Source: Mugil cephalus (Eukaryota; Chordata; Actinopteri; Mugiliformes; Mugilidae). Taken from it: a stretch of DNA of 64,000 nt. This document shows positions 37,701 through 50,066 of this stretch, piece by piece. The stretch lies in NCBI RefSeq assembly GCF_022458985.1, contig NC_061789.1:15408357-15472356 (forward strand), given 5' to 3'. The notes under the pieces are model-generated. The model was given only the letters and a program-made list of their open reading frames with translations, ran no database searches and was not told where the DNA came from. Each line of letters opens with the position of its first letter. Position 1 is the first letter of the stretch. A program made the position numbers and the translations under genes.

Positions 37701-40700
37701 AACACCTGACCATGCAATCACATTTCGGATTAACGTTTGCACGTGTTTAAATTCGCTCTGTTGACTTCTGCTGAAGCACAGATGATTCCACTTCTCTGTA
37801 CCACTTGGGGTTCCATCAATGTTCTTTGCAATAAGTAATAAGAATGTGTGGTGGGAAATCTTACAGTCACCACAGCTGTATGAGCAGAGGTTTATTTGGG
37901 GTGAATTTAAAATACTTATTTCGTCTTGTAAAATTAATCACACACAAAAATGACATTTTCTGGATGGTATCCTTTTTTTGGATGCTGATAATATTCTCCA
38001 CATTTCTTGTACCTGTGATGGGGTCTTTTTGTTGGTCCTTTGAACCAGTGAGTTGGTCGGTATCCTTTCTGGTTGACATTTGTCCACCTTAATCATCATA
38101 GGTCAGATGGTACGGTCCCCTGTGAATTGGCATTGTATCAAAATGACGGCAAAAGACAAGAAAGGTTTGATGATGTGCATTTCAAAATAATTTTGAGAAA
38201 CTGAAGCAGGTGAATGCAACTTAATTTTACCGTGATTTGAACCGTGGTGCTGTTCGTGCCTATGCTGTTTTTAAATTCAGCTTTGTAGTTTCCTGAGTCG
38301 TTCCTGCTGAGAGGCATAGATGGATTCATCACTTCATCATCATGGTACCACTTAACTGTCGGTGGAGGGTTCCCATCAGCTTTGCAGAGCAACGTGTCCA
38401 AACTGTACTTATGTTCCACAACATATTGTGCAGGACAGTTGAGGATGATCGGAGTGTCTGCAAATAAATATCAGAATAATCAAAAACTGTTTTTGCAGAT
38501 GTGTTTGGCAGATAAAGTAAATAATTAATGTGTGGTGGGAAATCTTACAGTGCACCACAGCGGTGTATGGGATGGAAGTTTTATTTGGGAGGAATTTAAA
38601 ATACTTATTTCTGTTATTTTAAAGATTAAAAACTTACACAAAATATTGACACGTAGCGTGTGATTGGCTGATCCGTGTTTGTTGGATGCTTGAAGTAAGT
38701 ATTCTCCACTATCTTCCTTTGTCCACTGTGGTGAGGTTATGTTTTGTCCATCTTTGAACCAGGTGAGTGTGGGTGTAGGTAGTCCTTCTGGTTCACACTG
38801 GAGCTCACCATTCACTTTAACATCATAGGTCTCACTGCAGGTAAAGGAGGGCTCATCTGTGAATGTGACAATCACATCAAAATAGTCGTCAGACAAATTA
38901 TGGCAAAAGAAAAGAAGGTGCATTTCAAAATAATTTGTCTTGAGATACACACTGAGCCAGGTGAGATACACACTCACATTCTACTGTGATTTGAACCGTG
39001 GTGCTGTTCGTGCCTACGCTGTTTTTAAATTCAGCTCTGTAGTTTCCTGAGTCATTCCTGCTGAGAGGCACAGATGGATTCATCACTTTATCATCATGGT
39101 ACCACTTAACTGTGGGTGGAGGGTTCCCATCAGCTTTGCAGGGCAACATGTCCAAACTGTGCTCATGTTCAACAACATGTTGCATGGGACAGTTGATGAT
39201 GATCGGAGTGTCTGCAAACAAATATCAGAATAATCAAAAACTGATATATGCAGATGTGTTTGGCAGATTAAGTAAATAATAAATGTGTGGTGGGAAATCT
39301 TACAGTGCACCACAGCGGTGTATGGAGCAGAGGTTTTATTTGGGAGGAATTTTGGTCCATTGGGTCCAAGGTGCAGCTCAGTCTGACACGTAAAAACGGC
39401 TCCATTGTTTTCTTTGGTAGGAGTGATTTTCAAGGTAGAATTAAGATTTTGTGAGGTCAATACGGTGTCATTGAATGTTTCTTCAAACAGAGTTTCGTGA
39501 CCTCGGTACCACTTCACTTTGAGCTTCCGCACAGGAGCCACATTGGTGATGCTACATAGCAGCTGGTACTCTTTGCCCTCCAGCATCGGACCATCATCCA
39601 GCACGGACACTTGGTCTGGAGTCTCTGTTAATAATTGAAAAAAAGAAGGATTGATAAGGATGGAGCATTTCATTTCCACATAAAACATTGGATATGTGCT
39701 ATTAATTAGATACTATATCATGTTGTACACCATTATATTTTATGTATGTACTGTGAAGTTTCTATGAGCAACTGGCATCAGTATGTTCCCATATCAAACA
39801 ATTGTAGGACAAAGATGATGCAGTGTAAACTGTGGACTTATACTCACGATATACAGTGAAGTTAAGATGTTTTTCACACTGTTTATCATTCACAAAAGTG
39901 TAGCAGGAGGCCAGGGGGTTCCAGGTGTTCAGGTTTTCAACCGTCCACGGCAGAAAGGCTACATTTTCTAAACCTGTGCCTCCAACTGTGGCCTCCCAAC
40001 CTAGTCCTTTATCACCTGATGTGGTGCAGTTGACTGAAACTGGATCTCCAAACCTCACCACAATTTCAGGGGGAGTCAGTGTCACCGGGCAACCTGCCAT
40101 TCACAAGCAAACATATATTTCATCATTGCTTCTTTTCTGGTGCACAGTATGAAATGAGTCATAATCCAGCAGATACTCAACACAGATATTAAAAGTTAAA
40201 AAAGCCTGCGCCAGTGTCAGTACCTGTTTCAGGAGCGAGAGGAGACAAGGGAGCGGCTGCAGGGGTTGCTTGGACGTTCACGTTTGTCACGTGAACATGG
40301 ATTTGCTTAGTTATGTTTCCAAGATTATTGGCAGCTGTGCAGATGTAGGTTGAGCTGGCATTTACTTGAGTAATGTTGAGTGTGTCTGAGTCCTCCTCCA
40401 GCACACTGAGCCCATCACTGGTCCACTGAAAGACAGGAGGAGGGTTTCCCTCAGCTTCACAGTTCAGTGAGATGTCGTCGCCCTCAGCTACATCTATGTG
40501 CTGAGTATTGGATTGAATCTTGAGCTCAGGAGCATCTGAAGAGATAAACGGGCATTTCATTCAGTTTCATTTCAAATACACACATGACATGACGGTTAAC
40601 TACACTTATTTAACATTTAACTGAAACAGCAGGACTTTTACTCACAGTGTGCAGAAACATTGTGGGTGTGAAAAACAGACGGTAAACTTCCACTCGGCCC

Positions 40701-43607
40701 AAAGACCAGCTGAGCCTCACATGTAACCTGGACTACATTATCTTCTCTTCTGACTCTGAGGGTCAGAGTACTAGACTCATTCACCGGTGTTCTGATTGTG
40801 TTGTTGAAAACGTCCGTCTTGTTGAGTTCATTGTTTGTGTACCACCTCAATACGAGATTTTCAATGGGAGCGACATCGAGGATATCACACTGCAGTTCAT
40901 ACAGTGTCTCATCCCCCAAAGCCTGTACATTCTTGGTGGAGAGGACAACTTCTGGGTTCTCTGTCAAAATAAAATGAAATACAAGTTTGTTAGTTGCACG
41001 TGCTTTTAGATCACTGTTTCTACTGTATAAAAAATTAAAATGTATACTTACTGTAAACGTTAATTTCAAGATGTTTGCTGCATTCATGAGACTCATTTAT
41101 TTTCACTATGCACTCTGCATTCATGTTCCAGTCTGACAGTGACAAACTGAGCGTGAAATAGTCGTAATCATCGTCACCTACAAGTGTATTGTTTCCAACT
41201 CTCCACAATATGTCAAGGTGATTGTCATAGTGGGAGCAGTTTACATCAACATGATCTCCATATTCTCTTATTATCACAGCAGGTTCCACCTGAAGAGGAG
41301 TTGAACCTGGAGGGCAAGTGCTGTCTGCATCTGTGGACAGACAAGCGACATGTTTGATGCTCTCTGGTGGTCACAGCTGATTACAAGCCCAATAAAATAC
41401 ACACTTTTAATATGAATAACTTCCATTTTTCCGTATTACTTCTGTTGACGCCCAGATGGAAAGTTCCATACCTTGCAGAATAAAGACCAAATGTTGACAC
41501 CACGTTATATATTTAGACGTATCTTCAAGTATTTAAATATTCATATGCTGTACTCTGATATGGTAATCAAGTGGTTGCTATGTATATACTTAGTCATTTG
41601 TGTAAAAATCTATCACCACACCCACTCTATGCAGATGAAATTTTATTTTTCCATATGTTCTCTCTACCAGAACTTCACTAGAAGGTAATTCATTTACAAC
41701 GCATCATTATACATTTTCTAAACCCGTGCCTCCAACTGTGGCCTCCCAACCTAGTCCTTTATCACCTGATGTGGTGCAGTTGACTGAAACTGGATCTCCA
41801 AACCTCACCACAATTTCAGGGGGAGTCAGTGTCACCGGGCAACCTGCCATTCACAAGCAAACATATATTTCATCATTGCTTCTTTTCTGGTGCACAGTAT
41901 GAAATGAGTCATAATCCAGCAGATAATCAACACAGATATTAAAAGTTAAAAAAGCCTGCGCCAGTGTCAGTACCTGTTTCAGGAGCGAGAGGAGACAAGG
42001 GAGCGGCTGCAGGGGTTGCTTGGACGTTCACGTTTGTCACGTGAACATGGATTTGCTTAGTTATACTTCCAAGATTATTGGTAGCTGTGCAGATGTAGGT
42101 TGAGCTGGCATTTACTTGAGTAATGTTGAGTGTGTCTGAGTCCTCCTCCAGCACACTGAGCCCATCACTGGTCCACTGAAAGACAGGAGGAGGGTTTCCC
42201 TCAGCTTCACAGTTCAGTGAGATGTCGTCGCCCTCAGCTACATATATGTCTTGAGTATTGGATTGAATCTTGAGCTCGGGAGCATCTGAAGAGATAAACG
42301 GGCATTTCATTCAGTTTCATTTCAAATACACACGTGACATGACGGTTAACTACACTTATTTAACATTTAACTGAAACAGCAGGACTTTTACTTACAGTGT
42401 GCAGAAACACTGTGGGTGTGAGAAACAGACGGTAAACTTCCACTCGGCCCAAAGACCAGCTGAGCCTCACATGTAACCTGGACTACATTATCTTCTCTTC
42501 TGACTCTGAGGGTCAGAGTACCAGACTCATTCACCGGTGTTCTGATTGTGTTGTTGAAAACGTCCGTCTTGTTGAGTTCATTGTTTGTGTACCACCTCAA
42601 TACGAGATTTTCAACGGGAGCGACATCGAGGATATCACACTGCAGTTCATACAGTGTCTCATCCCCCAAAGCCTGTACATTCTTGGTGGAGAGGACAACT
42701 TCTGGGTTCTCTGTCAAAATAAAATAAAATACAAGTTTGTTAGTTGCACGTGCTTTTAGATCACTGTTTCTACTGTATAAAAAATTAAAATGTATACTTA
42801 CTGTAAACGTTAATTTCAAGATGTTTGCTGCATTCATGAGACTCATTTATTTTCACTATGCACTCTGCACTCATGTTCCAGTCTGACAGTGACAAACTGA
42901 GCGTGAAATAGTCGTAATCATTGTCACCTACAAGTGTATTGTTTCCAACTCTCCACAATATGTCAAGGTGATTGTCATAGTGGGAGCAGTTTACATCAAC
43001 ATGATCTCCATATTCTCTTATTATCACAGTAGGTTCCACCTGAAGAGGAGTTGAATCTGGAGGGCAAGTGCTGTCTGCATCTGTGGACAGACAAGCGACA
43101 TGTTTGATGCTCTCTGGTGGTCACAACTGATTACAAGCCCAATAAAATACACACTTTTAATATGAATAACTTCCACTATTCCGTTTTACTTCTGTTGACG
43201 CCCAGATGGAAAGTTCCATACCTTGCAGAATAAAGACCAAATGTTGACACCACGTTATATATTTAGACGTATCTTCAAGTATTTAAATATTCATATGCTG
43301 TACTCTGATATGGTAATCAAGTGGTTGCTATGTATATACTTAGTCATTTGTGTAAAAATCTATCACCACACCCACTCTATGCAGATGAAATTTCATTTTT
43401 CCAAATGTTCTCTCTACCAGAACTTCACTAGAAGGTAATTCATTTACAACGCATCATTATATGGTATATATTATTAGGGTTTATTACAAATCATTGAATA
43501 AAATGTCATCTAACGCTTAAGATCCACACAGTGCTATTTATAAAGCATCACTCACCGCAAAGTAAAAACATGATTATGATAAGACCCAACATCCTGAGCA
43601 GCAGCAT
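34709..43607 (-). CDS. ICAM-like adhesion receptor, copy D (expanded, about 15 Ig domains)
   Basis: Readable exons: 43556-43607 (signal peptide), 42802-43080 (D1), 42396-42710 (D2), 41974-42285 (Ig3), 41052-41330 (D1 again), 40646-40960 (D2 again), 40224-40535 (Ig3 again), 39848-40093 (second-type D1), 39304-39624 (second-type D2), 38978-39211 (D3), 38638-38856 (D4), 36734-36967 (D3), 36394-36612 (D4), 35979-36212 (D3), 35639-35857 (D4), 35267-35527 (D5) and 34709-34908 (membrane span and tail). These sum to 4251 nt in frame (1416 aa) if the truncated exon at 41712-41843 and the degraded block at 37010-38457 are skipped. The membrane span differs from A and C (LPLIITLSLAIILTIITVMLVLFL). The exon near 38224-38457 (D3) is open but has lost its usual donor. 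Whether one transcript uses all exons is unknown. Assembly error in the middle is possible. Confidence 0.75.
35010..35203 (+). repeat. LINE-type 3' tail relic in last intron, copy D
   Basis: Nearly identical to the copy C relic, with one base lost in the CCGTACTCTGC stretch. Confidence 0.5.
37010..38225 (-). pseudogene. Degraded D3-D4 exon block in ICAM-like gene D
   Basis: Fragments of D4 (about 37920-38130 and 37495-37700), of the D2-end fossil (about 37850-37915) and of the intron text around them are recognisable, but many one- to few-base deletions are scattered through them. For example, plus-strand cggtgtatggagcag becomes ctgtatgagcag. No exon keeps an open frame. It probably represents two D3-D4 pairs. 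The flanking repeats on both sides are nearly perfect, so the damage is oddly confined. Confidence 0.65.
38224..38457 (-). pseudogene. D3 exon of gene D with lost splice donor
   Basis: It reads as an intact I-set domain (KADGNPPPTVKWYHDDE, SGNYKAEFKNS) with a normal acceptor. Its 3' end reads ATCACGGTAAAAT where the other D3 exons have the phase-1 donor after GTAGAAT. A GTAAAA donor in this place would change the phase and break the frame. It is adjacent to the degraded block. Confidence 0.6.
41712..41843 (-). pseudogene. Truncated second-type D1 exon (duplication joint) in gene D
   Basis: The exon starts with a normal acceptor and CPVTLTPPEIVVRFGDP, but after about 130 nt (of 246) it joins sequence from the intron that follows the signal-peptide exon (cattata then cattttctaaacc). 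It has no donor, so it should be skipped; neighbours are phase 1 so the frame survives. It marks the joint of an internal duplication of D1-D2-Ig3. Confidence 0.85.
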
Positions 43608-44193
43608 GCTTGGAGAGCATGCAGGAGGCAAGAGGGAGCGGCGTTGTTTCAGGAAGGTCCAGAGGCTGTCCACCTTCAAACCCTGGATACATATGAATAG
43701 TGACTCAGCGTTCACTGGCTAAATTGTGGTGACAGTTACATGAGCTTGGGTAGTATAAAGGAAAACAACCTTCAACGCCCAGCGGAACAGGAACTGGGCA
43801 TACAAAACCACACTGTGTAGTTCAACCCTCGAAACAACACGAGACAACTCCCTTTCTCATTTTAGAATAATTTCCTCTATCTTTTTGAACATGTTTTTAA
43901 AAATGCCACAAAGAAGCTAATTGCACAGGATTTTATTGAAAAGTAAAATGCAACATGGACTACATCTAATTTTGGATTTTAGGAAATTGTAACACAAACT
44001 TGTCATATTCGTCAATGTAGTGCAGCTTCATTGAGTAATTCAGAGGTCATAGTCACGTCACTGAATTCATTTCTCACTTTATTCATTAAACAGACTCGGT
44101 GAAGGGTTGAATTGTTTGGTTGCCTCTGGATATGTCTGAGGATCATCCATAATACTCTGTGTTTCTGTGTCACGTGTCCATGGAGCAACACCG
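43608..44193. other. Upstream region of ICAM-like gene D and angptl6 3' flank
   Basis: A 0.6-kb spacer holding the promoter of gene D and the 3' UTR of angptl6. The ETS-IRF element seen upstream of gene A is lost here (GGAACTGGGC). A minus-strand poly(A)-like AATAAA occurs near 44079-44090 (plus-strand tttatt). Confidence 0.5.
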
Positions 44194-46905
44194 CTATGTG
44201 GGTTTGATCATCATAGAAACTCGTTTGAGGGAGTAGGAGCCTCCGTGGAACTCTGCCCAGTAGACCCCATCCTGATAGCGACTCCGGTAGTGTCCGCCCC
44301 GATACCACACACCATTCAGATTGGAGTGCGCACACATGTGATACCACCAGCCTCCTTTCTGGTAATGAGCACAGTTACCTGGCGACAAAAAAAGAAGAAG
44401 AGACAACTGTTACTGACAGAAAATATGATGGAGAGGTGCTGAACAGGAGCGGAGGAGGAGCACACCTGTGTAGCCATCCTTGTCTCGATCCAAAGTGGTG
44501 AAGGCCTTGTTGTTGTGCCATGAGAGGGAGTCCCCGGCGCTGCCGTGGTACTGTCCTAACCGCAGTCTGTACCAGTCGCTCTCTGGCTCCAGGTGGAAGC
44601 TGTCATACTCAGCAAACACCTGCCGACCCTGCCAGTCCTCCAGGGCCACCCGCAGCTTATAGCGAGCCTGTTTAGTGAGCCAGTAGAGGTGTTCCAGGCC
44701 GAGCCAGTACTCTCCATCGAGGTTCCCGAAGCCTTGCTGTCACACAATACACAGGTTTAATCTTCATTTGCAATAAGTTCATCTACATGAAGACATGCTG
44801 AATACAAATTGGTGAATATGCAGGCCCTCCCTAATATTAACTGCCAATATTAAGAAATAATATCAGCTACTGAAGGTTTTCCAGACTTTAAAGGCGTACG
44901 GAATCACCTTGTACTGCTCCCAGGTCCTGAAGAAGTTGACGGATCCATCCTGTCTCCTCTGGATGACAGTCCACCCTCCCTGAGCCTGACTCTGCTCACA
45001 CCACGCCTGCAGGAGACGGTTGGCACTCTGCGGGCGAAGCAGGTAGATCCCACTGGTGGTCTCACCTGATTCCAACACATGTTGGCAGTCTCGCCATGGT
45101 CCTGGATCGTTTGAAAATGTGCAACCAACCCAGGGTTAGAAAAGATATTTACAGATACACTGCATTTTGTAATGTTTAAGATGTGGATGAATCCAATACT
45201 ATTAACAGTATGAAAATGCAACAATAGTATTTGTGGCCAACACCTCAGTCTTTGAAATCCATTGCTGCTAATGGACAACAGGAACCATACATTTTATGAG
45301 TGGAACTGAGATAGAAATCTGTGAATTCTCATGTCAAAAAAAAAATAGTCCTGCTCACAGAAGGATTTGAAATCCAGTTTTAAAAACAGGAAAAGACACA
45401 GATATTGCAATGTTATCTGCTTGTTTCCTTTCTGGCACATGTTCAGTGTCTCATGTCACAGTGCTAAGTGTGACATGTGGGATAAATGATGAGTGATGAC
45501 TGTACAGAAAATGTATACACAGGGGGAAATCTCCCACACTGAGAGATAACGCTTAATGGTCTGCTGTGGTGAGCATGTTCTCACGGACAGGATGGAGTAA
45601 TATGCACTCTGTAAAAATTACAGTGAAGTGTTGGGTCACACACACACTTTAAACATTCCAGCCATGCAGGTCTACACCAGAAGTGCCATTTAAACATGTT
45701 CCAGTGCATCTTTATTAAGAAGCCCTCGGCTCTGTGATTAAAAAAAAAAAAAAAAAAAAATGCTGGCTGTTTTTTGTTTTTTTTTTGGTCAGTGTTTATG
45801 CCTTCCCAGATAGACAGGACCAGCAGTTCACTGACTCCATCAGCCTCTGCTGCTTATCTAAGCAGTTAAATAACTCTGGTTTGGGCGATATCAGCAGCTG
45901 CCATGAGACGTGTTTTACATGGATGTACCTGGAGTTTTTGTGACAGGGAAGCTAATGACGGGTAGGTCAGTAGGAGTGTTGGTGGTAGTGGTGGGGAAGG
46001 AATGAGTCCCCACTCTTTTTGCTTCCCGCAGAGGAGGAGCACTTTGGTCCCTTTGAACATCATTGGTCATTTCGTTGGGCTCTGAGCTGTAATTAGGATG
46101 CACATTAGGCTGGCTTTTTGGTGGTTCAGTCGTCACCTGTTCAACACAAAAACAATGCACCATTCTTAGCCCTGCCCACAAACCCAGTATATCTCTATAT
46201 TTCAGCCAATTTGTTTCCTACCAGAGAGGACTGTGTGGATTCCCTGCACTGGCACTGCTTTTCCAGGCGGGCAATAAACTGGTTCTGGGAGCTCATCATG
46301 GAGGTGAGGGCTCCATATTTCTTCTCCAGCTCTCTGTAATTATTGGAGACCTGCAAAGCCTGAGATGCCCGCCCACCCACAGCAAACATAATGATGAGTT
46401 GAATAATGATTAAGACAAAACACTAATCACACTCCAACTTGGACAGCAGTTCTCTGCTTACCTGTGTTGTAGCATTGAGTAGGAGGTTCTCCAGCCTTTG
46501 CTGCTCCAGTGCTTTGTCTTTCTTGTGTATGACCTCCTGTAGCAGTTGGGCGTAGAGCTTGGTAATGCGTGAAGTCATGTTGCTACTTTCCTTTCTCAGG
46601 GTTCTCACCTCCATGGCAAGGGCCCCCTCCTGCTCCAGTTGGACCTGGAGCCTTTCCATCTGTTCCTGCTGCCGTTTGAGCTCCGCTCGCAGCGCTGCTA
46701 CCTCAGACTGGTTGGTCGTAGCAGGCGGTGTGTTCAAACACAGCGCCCCTGTGAGCTTTTGCTGTGGAACAATGAACGTGTAGGAGCAACGCCCCGCTTT
46801 TATGTCTGAAGAGCGCGATGAACGTTTATCGCCATCCTTTCGTCCTCCAGCTTCCACACAAAGCGCCAGGAACAGAGTCAGACCTATTGTCAGTGTCTTC
46901 TCCAT
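44194..46905 (-). CDS. angptl6: Angiopoietin-like protein 6
   Basis: A secreted angiopoietin-like factor (angiogenesis and metabolism in mammals). Six coding exons: 46462-46905, 46222-46350, 45929-46136, 44908-45101, 44466-44736 and 44194-44378. The sum is 1431 nt, 476 aa. It begins with signal peptide MEKTLTIGLTLFLALCVEA, then CSYTFIVPQQKLTGALC, a glutamine/leucine-rich coiled coil to about residue 190, and a serine/threonine/proline-rich linker. A full fibrinogen-like domain runs from about residue 262 (GPWRDC, GGWTVIQRRQDGSVNF, LEPESDWYRLRLGQYHG) to the C-terminus MMIKPT. The fibrinogen domain and its position next to ppan fit ANGPTL6 better than ANGPTL1 or ANGPTL2. The first ATG of the reading frame lies 60 nt upstream, but MEKT starts a clean signal peptide; an acceptor-like ACTACAG just upstream suggests a non-coding first exon. 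Position 44608, inside its fifth exon, is the right breakpoint of the tandem array. Confidence 0.93.
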
Positions 46906-48681
46906 GAATCTGTGCAACTTCTTATCAGACCCTGTAGTGAAGGATGAGGCATGTAAAGCAATCATTCAGAAAGCTTTCGGACACTCTCTGACACAATCAA
47001 GGTATTCAAGGAATTCCTGCTGTTCTTGACTGTTCACCAGATGTGTCCTTGCAAAGTTGAAGAACACACATTTGCCCCCTGGCTTAAACTTAGCAGATCA
47101 ACAATGAAGGAGCAACGGTCAACACGAACCAGCCAGAATCAACAAACTTCCATGGCCAACAGAATAGCTATAGTCACACATCCAGCCACAACAACCATGG
47201 TCAACATCATAAACAGTGCAAACACTGACATCTGACTCAGAAATATACAACATTCTCACTAAAATACAGATACCAATTGAAGTTGTCCGTATGTCAAACT
47301 TATTTTTTTTTCTCACTGTTTTGTTTTTTTTTTCTGATACACATGATTCAAATAAATGCTGAACTTTTAGATTTGGCTAAAAACATCCCAGTTTACTCTT
47401 ACAAAGTGATGAATATATGAGACCATTACTTACTTCCAAACGAAAACAGTTTTGGATGCCCTTTTTTCATCCAGTGCGTCGCAGCAACTCTTAGCATGCC
47501 CCAAAAACGTAAAATAATAATAAAAATTACATGTTCAAAGATTGTGAAGGGTTACATGAATGGACTATTGCACGTGGTCCTCTGTAAATGCTGAATGGAA
47601 GGTTAAAAAGGTGTAGGTCAAAAATAAATCTCAAGAAGAATCGGATTGGCAGCAAAGTTTAACAAGACTAATTCATGTCCGGAGTTTCTGTCTCAAGACC
47701 TCTAAAGAAGACAGCTAATTACAAACTGTCCTAATGCCGCCGCCTCCCCGTTGTTTAGATGGGGGCTCAGTGCAGGAATCTGGGACGTCTCCTCCCCCTA
47801 TCTTCAACCACATAGCCTCTATGCCACAAAGAACTGGTGCGGTGTGATAATGCTGTGGCATCTTTTGATTTATGGCCTTTGTTTTCTGGTATGGTTTCCA
47901 TGCTCATGTGGACTTGCTTCAATCTGAAAGACGGTGTTCAACAAGTCCAATCAAATCAAACATTTTTGTGAACCAGTCACATAGGGACTCTGTTGTGTCC
48001 TCTAACAATTCAGGGGATGTTATCTTTGATCTAGCGCTTTAGTGCACACTTGTGGTTGAAAATCTTTTTTTTTTATCCAATCTGGTGTGGTTATAAAACA
48101 CATATAACCCAACAGCAGTGACAAAAAACCTAACAAAACAAAACTAACACTTATCCTAGCCAATGTGGTTGTTTGTTTGAGGTGGAAACAGATGCTTCGA
48201 GATAAGTGCAAGCATTTCAATTTAAAAAAGCAAATAGAAAACAGTATGCTGCTGAATCTTCAAATGCTATTTCAGCTGCTTGCGCGTTGTGTGCGCACTG
48301 AAATTCCATGCTACATTAAACTGTGGAGGCCTACGTTTGAGTACCAAAGCTCTAGATGAGATCAGTGACACATTTCTCGTAGCTGCTACAGAGCGGGCCC
48401 TCAGGAGGTTGAAGTGCGACTTTTCAAAAACCACACCTAAAACTGAAGACATTTTGTACAGAAAAGGTCAGTTACTTAGAACACTGCAGCAGAAACCACA
48501 GAAACACATTACAAGTGCTGCCAAGTTTAGAATATCTTTCGAGTATTTTTAAACTTTAACGTTGTTTATTTAGTCGGTGCTTTCATTTCAGGGATAAATG
48601 TTGTAATGTGGGCTGGAGTAAAACCTTTGTCCGTAGACGTGTTATATATATATATATATATACATATCCGTAGACGTGTTT

Positions 48682-48718
<37 letters not shown>

Positions 48719-49348
48719 TTCGAAATATTGTTCTAAAATTTATATAAAGTTTTAGAACACTCCAATATTTCTAATGTATGCAGCATTAGCCACAACATTG
48801 CACACCACACCAGTACAGTTCTTTGAGGCATATGGGTATATGGTTACATATGACACAGGTGGATTAGCGCCCCCTAACCTACTATGTTGTTATGTGGCCT
48901 GGAGTAAAACGTTTTCTCAGCAGACGTGTTGTTTGAAACAGTCTATTTCGCTTAATAAGACAAGTATTTTTTATTTTTTTTAGAAGCAACGGAACGAACT
49001 CGCTCATCCGAGTCTAAACAGTTTTTCGTTGTCAAATTTTCCGCTTTATTCTTTCTCCACACATATCAGTTTAGGTAAAACCTTTCTCCAGCTCACGTCA
49101 CTAGAGTACGGACACATTAGTGTGTAACACACCAGTCACAGAAGCACGAACATATTACAGTGTGACACAGAGTAGCACAGCCATGTGGACGGTGTCGCGT
49201 TGACTTCGAAGTTGATGTTTTAGAGCTGTTGTTGTTTGTGTTTTGTCGAAATAATGAACGAAGGCGCCGTCGGCGGCTTAAACATAGTGTACCAACAACT
49301 ACTGTGAGGTTGTTGACTATATTCGCCAGCTGTACATCGAGCTGAATA
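46906..49348. other. Intergenic region between divergent angptl6 and ppan
   Basis: About 2.4 kb with no recognisable coding exon. It should contain the 5' UTR and promoter of angptl6 on the left and the ppan promoter on the right. TA and TG microsatellites lie at about 48645-48715. The short open frames near 48280-48552 match nothing known to me. Confidence 0.5.
48645..48715. repeat. (TA)n and (TG)n microsatellites
   Basis: Two adjacent dinucleotide runs separated by a short repeat of the phrase tccgtagacgtgtt. Confidence 0.85.
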
Positions 49349-50009
49349 ATGGGGAAATCAAAGGTACGTACTGTGTGTGCCAGCAGGTTAGCCGATAACG
49401 TTAGCTTAAACGGCAGTTGTTGAAAACTTAATCGTCGTTCGTATGTGAAAATACGACATATGTGCAAATGTGTGGCTGTGTTGTAGTTGGAGATTGTCAT
49501 ATGGCCTTCCTGGGGTTGGCTTAGCTCCGCGGTGAAATATCTTAACGCTAGCTAGCGTTTTCTCAAAGCTAACCTGAAAGTCTGTGCCACACTATAGCAT
49601 TTTACCTGGATGATTAATGTGTAACCATTGTGCTTATCAGACCAAGAACCAGAAGAAATCCCGATCCTTAGCCAACCATGTGGCCGAGGAGACGTATGGA
49701 GCAGTGCCCCACTCTTTCGTGTTTCATCGGGGCCAGGTTGGAAAAAACGTGGGTGATCTCATCGTGGACGTACGGAGAGTTATGGAGCCCTACACCGCGG
49801 AGTCCCTGAAGGTCCGTACGGGAGAGCTTCATCGGCTGTCTGCGCTATAAAAATATATTATTAAAAATAATAATAATTAACTGGCCAATGTTGTTGCTTT
49901 AGGCAACTTGACATGTCCCAATGGAACACGTGCTTTATTCGAACTTTTTTGAGGTATATATCATAGTATAGTTGTTGTACACTGATTGTGTACATGTGTT
50001 TTCATGCGC

Positions 50010-50066
<57 letters not shown>

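Noticed and set aside
12291-40100. Regularly spaced, highly similar segments that could look like a CRISPR or satellite array
   Set aside because: The repeats are 200-330 bp Ig-domain exons with splice sites, not short direct repeats with unique spacers.
11501-43607. Possibility that the Ig array is an antigen-receptor (V gene) locus
   Set aside because: No recombination signal heptamers or nonamers seen; domains are I-set and ICAM-like, and each gene has its own signal peptide and membrane exon.
48280-48552. 90-codon plus-strand open frame between angptl6 and ppan
   Set aside because: No recognisable family, no splice or promoter support, and a composition like the surrounding non-coding DNA.
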